DNA of 8,175 bases, from assembly GCA_964617625.1 (NCBI GenBank), contig CAZTZL010000111.1, positions 1 through 8,175 on the forward strand, given 5' to 3'. Position numbers and translations under genes: made by a program. Each line of letters starts with the position of its first letter. Position 1 is the stretch's first letter. This DNA comes from CAZTZL01 sp964617625 (GTDB taxonomy: Bacteria; Zhuqueibacterota; QNDG01; DSAB01). A model generated the notes under the pieces. It was not told the origin of the DNA and ran no database searches. It saw nothing but the letters and a program-made list of their open reading frames with translations. Positions 1-6,079 of this stretch are shown one piece after another.

Positions 1-31
1 TATATTCTCAAAAAAAATGGAGATGATATAA

Positions 32-262
32 ATGAAGATTAATTGGTTGATCATCATTGCTGTTTGCATCTTACTTATTTTCCCCGTGTCGGTAATGGCT
101 TATCTCGGACCCGGTGCAGCAGTATCTTCAATAGGTGCTTTGTTAGCTGCTATCGCAGGGATCATTGTTGCAATATTTGGTTTTCTTTGGTATCCAATCA
201 GACGGCTTATACGCAGATTGAAAAAAAAGAGCAGTAACCAGGAAGGTGACAGCAAAGAATGA
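32..262 (+). CDS. Small exported membrane protein with YLGPGA motif (76 aa)
   Basis: The function is not known. The protein opens with a classic signal peptide: Lys at residue 2, a hydrophobic stretch at about 5-20, and a Val-Met-Ala cleavage site at 21-23. The mature protein would begin YLGPGAA. A second hydrophobic helix follows at about 31-53, then the sequence FLWYPIRRLIRRLKKK, a strongly basic tail that should stay in the cytoplasm. I recall short proteins of this plan (YLGPG near the N-terminus, one membrane helix, WYP plus a basic tail) beside sulfotransferases and phosphodiesterase-like genes in surface-polysaccharide clusters; that is from memory and untested. The start is supported by GGAG at 19-22, nine bases upstream of the ATG. 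The stop overlaps the next start as ATGA, so translation is probably coupled to the sulfotransferase. It may be a small partner or anchor for that enzyme (inference). Confidence 0.8.
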   Translation: MKINWLIIIAVCILLIFPVSVMAYLGPGAAVSSIGALLAAIAGIIVAIFGFLWYPIRRLIRRLKKKSSNQEGDSKE

Positions 263-1716
263 TTTCATGGATTGCTGCTGTATTTCTTGTTGTTGGCTTT
301 GTTTTTTTATTACGGCAATTCAGGTTGATCGAAAGGACAAAACAGGTTGTTGCTGTTTCACGTCATTCGCTCGAAGTGATACGAGATTCAAATCTGAATG
401 ACGAGGCCAAAGAGACCGCACTTCAACAGGATGCAAAGTATTTATTCCGGCTATTTTTTATTCTCGCAGGTGGTGGAGGAGCGGCAGTTTTACTGCCAGT
501 GGGAGTGGTTTGGTTGGCCAGTTTGATCCATGTTGTTTCTCTCGAATCTGTTTTTAATGTTGTTTTTTCATCTGTCTTTCTGATCATGAGCAGTATCCTG
601 GCTGTTTTTTTTCTTCTTTTCGGTTCAAAACCTATTTCCAGATCGAACAGTTATTCATCAATAGACAGGTTTTTGCACCGTGTGGCATTTGGCACCTATC
701 TCGCACAGATTCCACTTGCCGATACCGAGAATCTGATTTTTGCGAAAAAATTGACTGAATGTAAAACTGACCGGCCTGTTTTTATTACTGCTTTGCCACG
801 TGCCGGGACAACTCTGCTTCTGGAATGCTGTGCACACTTACCGGATTTTGCAGCGCATTGCTATCGGGACATGCCGTTTGTACTTATACCTTGTTTTTGG
901 AACCGCTTCTCCTCTTTATTCAAACAAAACAGTGAGTTGCGTGAACGTGCCCACGGTGATGGAATGTTGATCAATCTTGACAGTCCGGAAGCTTTCGAAG
1001 AGGTGTTGTGGAAAACCTTCTGGCGTCAGCATTATCCCAAGGATCGCATCAAACCCTGGCAGAATCATGAAGAAGACAGTGATTTTGAAGATTTTTTTCG
1101 CAATCACATGCGTAAAATCATTCTGCTGCGCAGGGGCGGTAAAGTATCTGAAGCCCGTTATATTTCAAAGAACAACGGCAACATTGCACGTATACCGGTG
1201 CTGCGCCGGCTTTTTCCCGATTCTGTCATTATTATTCCTTTTCGTGATCCGTTCGACCACGCGGCTTCTCTTCTGGAACAGCATCGAAATTTTCTTCGTA
1301 TTCATGCTGAAGATTCATTCGCCTCTGAATACATGCGGGGGATCGGTCATTTTGATTTTGGCAAGAATCTGCGTCCGATCGACTTCAATGGTTGGCTGGA
1401 CAGGCGTATATCAAAAGACACCGAGAATTTGATTTTCTGGCTGGAATACTGGGTGGTCAGCTATCAATATTTGCTCGAAGAACACAGCGACAGTGTGCAT
1501 TTTTTCAACTATCAAGCATTGTGTGAAAATCCCGCCCACGGACTTCATGTATTGGCCAGCATTACAGGAATTCGTAATCCTGCTGAACTGCTTTCGACTG
1601 CATCACAGATACGCCGTGCGAACATGCGGGAGGTTGATACAGACGCTGTTCCACCATCTCTTCTGGATAAAGTAAACGATCTTTATGCCAAACTGAAACA
1701 AGCTGCAAAGAATTGA
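259..1716 (+). CDS. Membrane-anchored sulfotransferase family protein (485 aa)
   Basis: Predicted to move a sulfuryl group from PAPS to an acceptor, probably a glycan or lipid at the membrane; the acceptor cannot be read from sequence. The PAPS 5'-phosphosulfate loop is seen as FITALPRAGTTLL starting at residue 175, with R181, G183 and T184/T185. The 3'-phosphate site is seen as IIPFRDPFDHAAS, with R329 and S337 in the usual R-x7-S spacing. SPEAFEEVLW at about 242-251 is a segment I associate with Sulfotransfer_3-like enzymes. Unlike soluble family members, about 125 N-terminal residues carry hydrophobic segments at about 3-19, 63-91 and 98-122, so the catalytic domain is tethered to the inner membrane. 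GGAAGGTGA at 241-249 gives a good ribosome site for the ATG at 259, which overlaps the preceding stop. An alternative reading is a family member that has lost activity, but both cofactor motifs look intact. Confidence 0.85.
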   Translation: MISWIAAVFLVVGFVFLLRQFRLIERTKQVVAVSRHSLEVIRDSNLNDEAKETALQQDAKYLFRLFFILAGGGGAAVLLPVGVVWLASLIHVVSLESVFNVVFSSVFLIMSSILAVFFLLFGSKPISRSNSYSSIDRFLHRVAFGTYLAQIPLADTENLIFAKKLTECKTDRPVFITALPRAGTTLLLECCAHLPDFAAHCYRDMPFVLIPCFWNRFSSLFKQNSELRERAHGDGMLINLDSPEAFEEVLWKTFWRQHYPKDRIKPWQNHEEDSDFEDFFRNHMRKIILLRRGGKVSEARYISKNNGNIARIPVLRRLFPDSVIIIPFRDPFDHAASLLEQHRNFLRIHAEDSFASEYMRGIGHFDFGKNLRPIDFNGWLDRRISKDTENLIFWLEYWVVSYQYLLEEHSDSVHFFNYQALCENPAHGLHVLASITGIRNPAELLSTASQIRRANMREVDTDAVPPSLLDKVNDLYAKLKQAAKN

Positions 1717-1814
1717 TTATATTGAGAATTTATAGCTGGTGCGATCCAATCGAAATAAACAAACTAACCGAAAAAATCCAACCTGATGTCAAAGAAAATA
1801 AAGTTTGAATAAAT

Positions 1815-2387
1815 ATGAAACTGTGGAATATCAAGGCGGCTGCTTATTTTTGGACCCGCCGGCTGTCTTTCTTTCGCTGCGTACTTGATAATGAACTGGC
1901 AAACCTCCGCTTTCTCATTCAATCCATTCCGGAACCATATCCCTTTGTGATTGACCTGGGAACAGGCGCCGGATCCACACTGGAAATTTTTCCCGTTCAC
2001 ATTCCGATTATCGGACTGGATCAGTCATTCAGTATGCTTAAGAATGCGGCCAAAAACCGTGACGGCTTGTCAGGTCTTGTCGGATCTGCTGAACACCTCC
2101 CTTTTCGGAATGATTGTGTATCCATCATCTCCGCTATCGGAATCACCGAATATCTCCGTGATAAAGAGACTTTGATCAATGAAATTAAACGCATTTTAAA
2201 AAATGAAGGATATGTTCTGATTACAATCTCACAACCCTCATTTTTAAACAGATTAAGAAATCTTTTGGGAAATCGTATTTATCCGATTGATCCCGAATGC
2301 TGGAAAAGGATGTTATGTAGTGCCGGCTGGATTTGTGTGAGTGAAAAAGGGACGCTGATTCAGAAGCAGTATTTATATCGGATTTAG
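1815..2387 (+). CDS. Class I SAM-dependent methyltransferase, Methyltransf_11-like (190 aa)
   Basis: A short Rossmann-fold methyltransferase. Motif I is VIDLGTGAG (residues 45-53), which binds SAM. The acidic residue that contacts the ribose is D69 in IIGLDQS. SAEHLPF at 91-97 is the motif II region typical of Methyltransf_11/25 proteins, followed by the strand CVSIISAIGITEYL. EGYVLITISQPS at about 132-143 is the post-III strand. The protein ends soon afterwards, so there is little room for a substrate lid, and the acceptor is unknown. The start is the first possible ATG: an in-frame TGA lies at 1806-1808, only six bases before it. No Shine-Dalgarno sequence is visible. The gene lies 98 bases after the sulfotransferase on the same strand with no convincing promoter between, so it may share the transcript. 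It could modify the same surface molecule (inference). Confidence 0.82.
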   Translation: MKLWNIKAAAYFWTRRLSFFRCVLDNELANLRFLIQSIPEPYPFVIDLGTGAGSTLEIFPVHIPIIGLDQSFSMLKNAAKNRDGLSGLVGSAEHLPFRNDCVSIISAIGITEYLRDKETLINEIKRILKNEGYVLITISQPSFLNRLRNLLGNRIYPIDPECWKRMLCSAGWICVSEKGTLIQKQYLYRI

Positions 2388-2395
2388 GTAATTTG

Positions 2396-2470
2396 CAGGT
2401 CGGGTTGAGCAAAGTGAAATCCGACATATTGTTGATGTACGTTTTCACAATAGAGCTCTCGTTTATCCTG
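2396..2470. repeat. REP-like imperfect palindrome between convergent genes
   Basis: A tight inverted repeat has GTCGG at 2399-2403 and CCGAC at 2421-2425, enclosing GTTGAGCAAAGTGAAAT. This resembles the GGGTTGAGCgAAGcGAAaCCC palindromes that recur between genes in many bacteria and are often linked to REP-associated transposases (family knowledge, recalled). A degraded second arm follows: the reverse complement of the first unit matches ATGTacGttTTCAC at about 2435-2448 at 11 of 14 positions, and the outer ends CAGG (2396-2399) and CCTG (2467-2470) also pair. The whole therefore looks like a decayed two-unit palindrome. Only one copy is present in this window, so its repetitive nature is inferred. 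Confidence 0.5.
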
Positions 2471-2514
2471 TATCCAGGATGGATATTCTGGACGAGCAAA
2501 TATTATTTTTATTT
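2458..2514 (+). terminator. Possible terminator of the methyltransferase transcript
   Basis: A hairpin has ATCCTG (2465-2470) and CAGGAT (2475-2480) around a four-base loop. It is backed by an outer stem of CTCGT (2458-2462) with ACGAG (2492-2496), interrupted by an uneven internal loop. T-rich DNA follows at 2501-2514 (TATTATTTTTATTT), running into the stop codon of the opposing receptor gene. The T tract suits termination from the left; on the other strand no T run follows the stem. The stem is weak, so this is tentative. Confidence 0.33.
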
Positions 2515-5074
2515 AGTAAGTAAGCTGTACTCCGAAACTCATTCTTCTGCCGATTTCGTAAGCAGCAGGATCGCCCAGTTCTCCGCCGATTCGTCCGGAG
2601 CTGTCCATCCAGATTACGTTTTTGTTGTTCAGCAAATTGCGGCCGTCAAAATAGACCGTAACCTGAGACGGGTCTCCGATAAACGCTTTTTTCAACTGAA
2701 AATCCTTTTGGATTTTCATATTAAAAAATGTGTGGCCTTTCATCCTCCGGTTGTTGGGCAAAAAATGGGCTTCTGGCAAATCGGGTGTGAAGCCGTCTTT
2801 TGACGGGAAATAGGTATAGGGCCGGCCGCTGGTTTTCTGAAATACGATATTCCCGTGAAAGCCGTAAGGCAGTTTGAATCCGAGATCGCATTTCAAGGTA
2901 TGGCGCTGGTCCCAGCTGAGATAATACATATGTGTAGAGATGGGAAATCCCCATTGTGCATAGTTGATCCCCTGATTCTCAGTCTCACTGAGCCCTTTGG
3001 CCTCCATGTAGGTGTATGAGATCTCTCCGGTAATAAAATTTCCTTTGTCCCGTTTAAGCACAAGTTCAACTCCCTGCGATTCACCGAGCGGGTTGTTCAC
3101 AAACTCGGCAAAACCGTAATCGCCTGCGATCCGGCTGTTTGAGCCCACATAGGTTTTCGTGTCGATCTGATTCATCGTCTCTTTTCTGAAATAGGTGATC
3201 GAACCAACGAGGTTTTCAACAAGCTGAACCCGCGTGCTGATTTCCCAAGCTTCGGTTTGCTCGGCAAGCAGGTCCGGATTACCCCGAAGTACATTCACAC
3301 CGTTTCTCAACTGCACATTGTCCAGACCGGAATAGAGGTACTCGAACAGTGGATACTGAAAATAGTGTCCGTAATTAACAAAAAAGAAGGAGCGGTCCGA
3401 GAGGGGCATTGTAAATCCAATTCTTGGAGATAAATGGGTCTGTACTTTGGCCGGCACCCATTCTGTGACCACTTCTTGGTAAGATCCCGGTTCGGTCGGG
3501 ATGAGTTCGACGGCCGGTCTCTGCGCGCGCGGATCGAGAAAATCGAAGCGCAGGCCGATCTGAACCACGGACCGGTCACTGCCGGCTTCGAATTTATCCT
3601 GAATATAAACACTTCCCGATCTTGGTGTGTAATCGAATTCCGTGCTATAGTTCAACAGGGGTTCGTGAACCAACGGTTTTCCAAAGTACGTCATTTGCGG
3701 TTCCATTTTCCTTAGGATAGAGTGCACGCGTGTCAGATTGAACTGGGCGCCGATCTTGAGCAAATGGTAGGGATGAACCTGGCTTGTGAGATGCGTCTGA
3801 AGCATCCCGACCTGCTGATGCGTTTCCGTCCACCATGAGCGTTTGCCCGACATTATGTACTGCAGGTAAAAATCATAAGCATAAGGTTCCGGTGCAAAAC
3901 TCTCCATACTGCCCGATCCGATTTTTGAAATCAGATCGTGGTATCCAAGAATGAATGTGTAGAAGGTTTTTTTCGAAAGGGTGTGCGTCCAGATAATGGC
4001 AGGGCGGAGAGAAATCTGTTTTCTCGGCGGGAGACCGTCTAAATTGAAGCGCCATGAAAATTCATAGTCGCGCCATCTTTGCAGCGAATAAATACATTGC
4101 ATGCTGAGACGACCGGCAGGCAAAAGCCAGTCGATTTTTGCAATTCCATTGGCGTTCTGCCGAAACGGAGAGGTGAAAAACCGGTTCATGTCCTGCCACC
4201 AGCGGGTCTGTGTCCACAATCCCTGATAGGCTGTGAAGTAATATATTTTTTCTTTTTTGATCGGTCCGGACAGAGCGATCTCTGCTTCATTGGCATGACT
4301 GACCTGGGTTCCGCCAAAGAGATCGTCCTTGTCCGCGCGGATTATAACAGAGGGCACATCATGTCCGGTTGCGGTGACTACGTTGACGACACCGGAAAGC
4401 GTGTTTCCGTATTCAGCGGTCATCCCGCCGGTCTGGATGCTAATCTGTTCAATGGCGCTTTGCGGCAAATTTAGGCCGGACCCTCCTTGAATCCAGTCCT
4501 GGGCGGGCAGGCCGTCTATAAGATAGAAGATTTCCCTCTTTTTCCCGCCGCGGATATGGCCATCGTAAGTCGCTCCCGGCTGCAGGCCGACGGCATCCTG
4601 AAACTGATCGATGGGCAGCTGGACCAGTTCTCTTGCTTCGATGTCGTATGTCGTTCCGGTGATATCGGTTTGGATAAGGGGTTTTTCCACGGTGATCTCG
4701 ACCCCTTCCATTTCCAGTGGTTTCTCTTTCATGGAAATGTCCAGCCGGGTTTTCCGGTCCGGATGGATGCGGATATCCTTGAAAGTGACCGTTTGATATC
4801 CGATCATGCGGATCTGCACGCTGTACATACCCGCCCGAATATTCTGGATCTGATACGATCCATCCGTTTCGGAAGCCGTACCCTGGCGCGTTCCCAAAAT
4901 CATGATATTGACTCCGATCAGGGCGTCACCGGTTTTTTCATCAGTGACGGTTCCATACAGCTTTCCGGAAATGCCACCGAAAACCGGACCGGATGTCCAT
5001 AAACTCAAAATGAGAATAAAAAGAAATCTCAACCAGTTTTTTTCGGATTTCTGAATGCGGATTCGCAGTGTCAT
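2513..5074 (-). CDS. TonB-dependent outer-membrane receptor with carboxypeptidase-regulatory-like domain
   Basis: A TonB-gated outer-membrane importer; the ligand is unknown. From the ATG at 5074 it has 853 residues. The order is: basic start and hydrophobic signal sequence (about 14-33, cleavage near VFG), then a CarboxypepD_reg-like beta domain (about 39-116, GTVTDEKTGDALIGVNI through IRAGMYSVQI), then the plug (about 138-238, with IFYLIDGLP and AEYGNTLSGVVNVVT), then a long barrel rich in alternating aromatic strands. It ends in FGVQLTY, with a terminal aromatic residue as expected for outer-membrane barrels. Length and order fit receptors of the FCB group. A TTG at 5080 would add two residues and overlap the upstream stop (TTGA). 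I prefer the ATG, which starts two bases after that TGA. Neither start has a clear Shine-Dalgarno sequence, so it is probably translated by coupling to the lipoprotein gene. No SusD-like partner is seen. Confidence 0.9.
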   Translation of the reverse strand: MTLRIRIQKSEKNWLRFLFILILSLWTSGPVFGGISGKLYGTVTDEKTGDALIGVNIMILGTRQGTASETDGSYQIQNIRAGMYSVQIRMIGYQTVTFKDIRIHPDRKTRLDISMKEKPLEMEGVEITVEKPLIQTDITGTTYDIEARELVQLPIDQFQDAVGLQPGATYDGHIRGGKKREIFYLIDGLPAQDWIQGGSGLNLPQSAIEQISIQTGGMTAEYGNTLSGVVNVVTATGHDVPSVIIRADKDDLFGGTQVSHANEAEIALSGPIKKEKIYYFTAYQGLWTQTRWWQDMNRFFTSPFRQNANGIAKIDWLLPAGRLSMQCIYSLQRWRDYEFSWRFNLDGLPPRKQISLRPAIIWTHTLSKKTFYTFILGYHDLISKIGSGSMESFAPEPYAYDFYLQYIMSGKRSWWTETHQQVGMLQTHLTSQVHPYHLLKIGAQFNLTRVHSILRKMEPQMTYFGKPLVHEPLLNYSTEFDYTPRSGSVYIQDKFEAGSDRSVVQIGLRFDFLDPRAQRPAVELIPTEPGSYQEVVTEWVPAKVQTHLSPRIGFTMPLSDRSFFFVNYGHYFQYPLFEYLYSGLDNVQLRNGVNVLRGNPDLLAEQTEAWEISTRVQLVENLVGSITYFRKETMNQIDTKTYVGSNSRIAGDYGFAEFVNNPLGESQGVELVLKRDKGNFITGEISYTYMEAKGLSETENQGINYAQWGFPISTHMYYLSWDQRHTLKCDLGFKLPYGFHGNIVFQKTSGRPYTYFPSKDGFTPDLPEAHFLPNNRRMKGHTFFNMKIQKDFQLKKAFIGDPSQVTVYFDGRNLLNNKNVIWMDSSGRIGGELGDPAAYEIGRRMSFGVQLTY

Positions 5075-5076
5075 GA

Positions 5077-5715
5077 TCAACCGTTAAAGAAAAATAAAAC
5101 CGGTTCGGACCGGATTAGTCCAAGTTCCTTAAAAAGAGTGACCTCTGCCTGTACATAAAAATCTCTTGCACCCGTGGATACAACGGCGATGGCTTGAGGA
5201 GACATATTAAAAAATCCGGCCAGGTCTTCCCCGTCGTCTGTATGGCAATCCCATGTCACGCGCAGCTCAAATTCTTCTCCCGGGCCGAGTGTGAGCACAT
5301 TCCCGGACAGGTCTGTATCGGGACCGAAATTTGTGTTATCCAGTGATAGTGTGGCACTCAAATCCGGTTTCTCTTTATTCCAAATCTGAACGCTTCCCCG
5401 GATATTCACCCGGTCGCTGAAAGTTTCGTCGAAAAGGTTCTTACCGTAAATGTGGAACTTCACCAGATAATCACCCGCAATGGAATGGGTGCCCTGCGAA
5501 ATTTCAATCCGGTCAATTGTGAACAGATTTTCAGGCTTCTGATATGGAGGCAGAGATTCATCACAACCGTTTAGAAGCAGAATGCAAAAGATCCAACACA
5601 ATCCGGTCTGCTTGATAAAATGAAAAAATACTGCATAACCAATGTGGATTCTGTTATTCAATTTTAAAGGATTGGATTTGTTTGTCTGGGTAAACATTCG
5701 AAATAGATCCGTCAT
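5077..5715 (-). CDS. Putative lipoprotein of unknown function, first gene of the receptor operon
   Basis: I do not recognise the family. The N-terminal region has a hydrophobic run (GLCWIFCILLLNGC) ending in a lipobox-like L-N-G-C with the Cys at residue 51, followed by DESLPPYQKP, which fits a lipid-anchored exported protein. The rest is about 160 residues of predicted beta-rich sequence (for example TLGPGEEFELRVTWDCHTDD), suggesting an Ig-like sandwich. From the ATG at 5715 the leader is unusually long. The alternatives are an ATG at 5697 or a TTG at 5661, the latter leaving 33 residues before the Cys, a more normal length. None has a strong ribosome site. The stop touches the start of the TonB-dependent receptor, so the two are almost certainly one operon. 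It may be a surface or periplasmic accessory to the receptor (inference). The asparagine in the lipobox is uncommon and lowers confidence in lipidation. Confidence 0.72.
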   Translation of the reverse strand: MTDLFRMFTQTNKSNPLKLNNRIHIGYAVFFHFIKQTGLCWIFCILLLNGCDESLPPYQKPENLFTIDRIEISQGTHSIAGDYLVKFHIYGKNLFDETFSDRVNIRGSVQIWNKEKPDLSATLSLDNTNFGPDTDLSGNVLTLGPGEEFELRVTWDCHTDDGEDLAGFFNMSPQAIAVVSTGARDFYVQAEVTLFKELGLIRSEPVLFFFNG

Positions 5716-5798
5716 TTGGTATTAAATAAACAAGTCGATCTGAAGCGAAAAATTAATATAGACCGGGATTTTTATTTTCTAATGAAAAATGATGCTTT

Positions 5799-5827
5799 AA
5801 AATAATCGAAACATCAGAAGAAGTCAA
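5799..5827 (-). promoter_or_regulatory. Candidate leftward sigma70-type promoter for the lipoprotein/receptor operon
   Basis: On the minus strand, TTGACT (5827-5822) is followed after 17 bases by TATTTT (5804-5799). That is five of six and four of six matches to the sigma70 consensus at ideal spacing. Transcription would begin near 5792, about 77 bases before the ATG at 5715. The region is AT-rich, so chance matches are likely. Confidence 0.4.
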
Positions 5828-5967
5828 GAAGAAATTTGAAAATCTACCGGTTGGGATTTACGCAGACGAAAATAGAATTTTTATATTATAAATTGGGTAT
5901 CTATTCTATCAAAATTAATTCAATATTAAAAATAATTTTGTCTTTAGTGTTTTATTTGTAATAATTC

Positions 5968-5996
5968 TTGACAATTTATCGGAATATCGTTATATT
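5968..5996 (+). promoter_or_regulatory. Near-consensus sigma70-type promoter for the secreted PLD-domain gene
   Basis: TTGACA at 5968-5973 is a perfect -35 box. Exactly 17 bases later, TATATT at 5991-5996 is a close -10 box. The start of transcription would fall near 6003, leaving an untranslated leader of about 75 bases before the ATG at 6080. The match is much better than expected by chance. It is not the Bacteroides-type TTTG/TAnnTTTG promoter, which argues against a classical Bacteroidia host. Confidence 0.65.
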
Positions 5997-6020
5997 TTAC
6001 TATATTATTATTCTTTTTAC

Positions 6021-6034
6021 TGCATCCTGCATCC
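6021..6034 (+). repeat. Tandem TGCATCC x2 in the leader of the PLD-domain gene
   Basis: Two perfect head-to-tail copies of TGCATCC sit in the predicted untranslated leader, about 20 bases downstream of the inferred transcription start. This may be chance, or a small binding or spacing element. Confidence 0.35.
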
Positions 6035-6067
6035 GCACCGTTTGAATCTTTTCTTTTTTCATTTATT

Positions 6068-6073
6068 AAGGAG
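6068..6073 (+). promoter_or_regulatory. Shine-Dalgarno site AAGGAG
   Basis: AAGGAG lies six bases before the ATG at 6080 and is the strongest ribosome site in the window. It fixes the start of the long open frame that runs off the right edge. Confidence 0.8.
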
Positions 6074-6079
6074 TTTGTC

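Larger units (their letters stand above)
5716..6079. other. AT-rich divergent intergenic region
   Basis: This 364-base gap separates the leftward lipoprotein/receptor operon from the rightward secreted PLD-domain gene. It is much richer in A and T than the flanking genes. I see promoter candidates in both directions and a ribosome site at the right end. Between them lie only AT runs and a short AT palindrome (TTTATA/TATAAA, 5880-5892). I see no gene, RNA gene or strong hairpin in it. Confidence 0.7.

Noticed and set aside
1713..1736. Possible promoter for the methyltransferase (TTGATT ... TATAGC)
   Set aside because: The spacing is only 12 bases and both boxes are weak.
2393..2803. Plus-strand open frame of 136 codons opposite the receptor 3' end
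   Set aside because: It starts inside the REP-like repeat and runs antisense through the well-supported receptor barrel; the translation shows no domain and has no ribosome site.
4079..5002. Two long plus-strand open frames antisense to the receptor N-terminus
   Set aside because: They are mirror frames of the receptor coding sequence; the predicted proteins lack recognisable features, and the receptor frame has clear domain motifs.
5880..5892. AT palindrome TTTATA-T-TATAAA as an operator
   Set aside because: Such palindromes are expected by chance in DNA this rich in A and T, and the arms do not extend.
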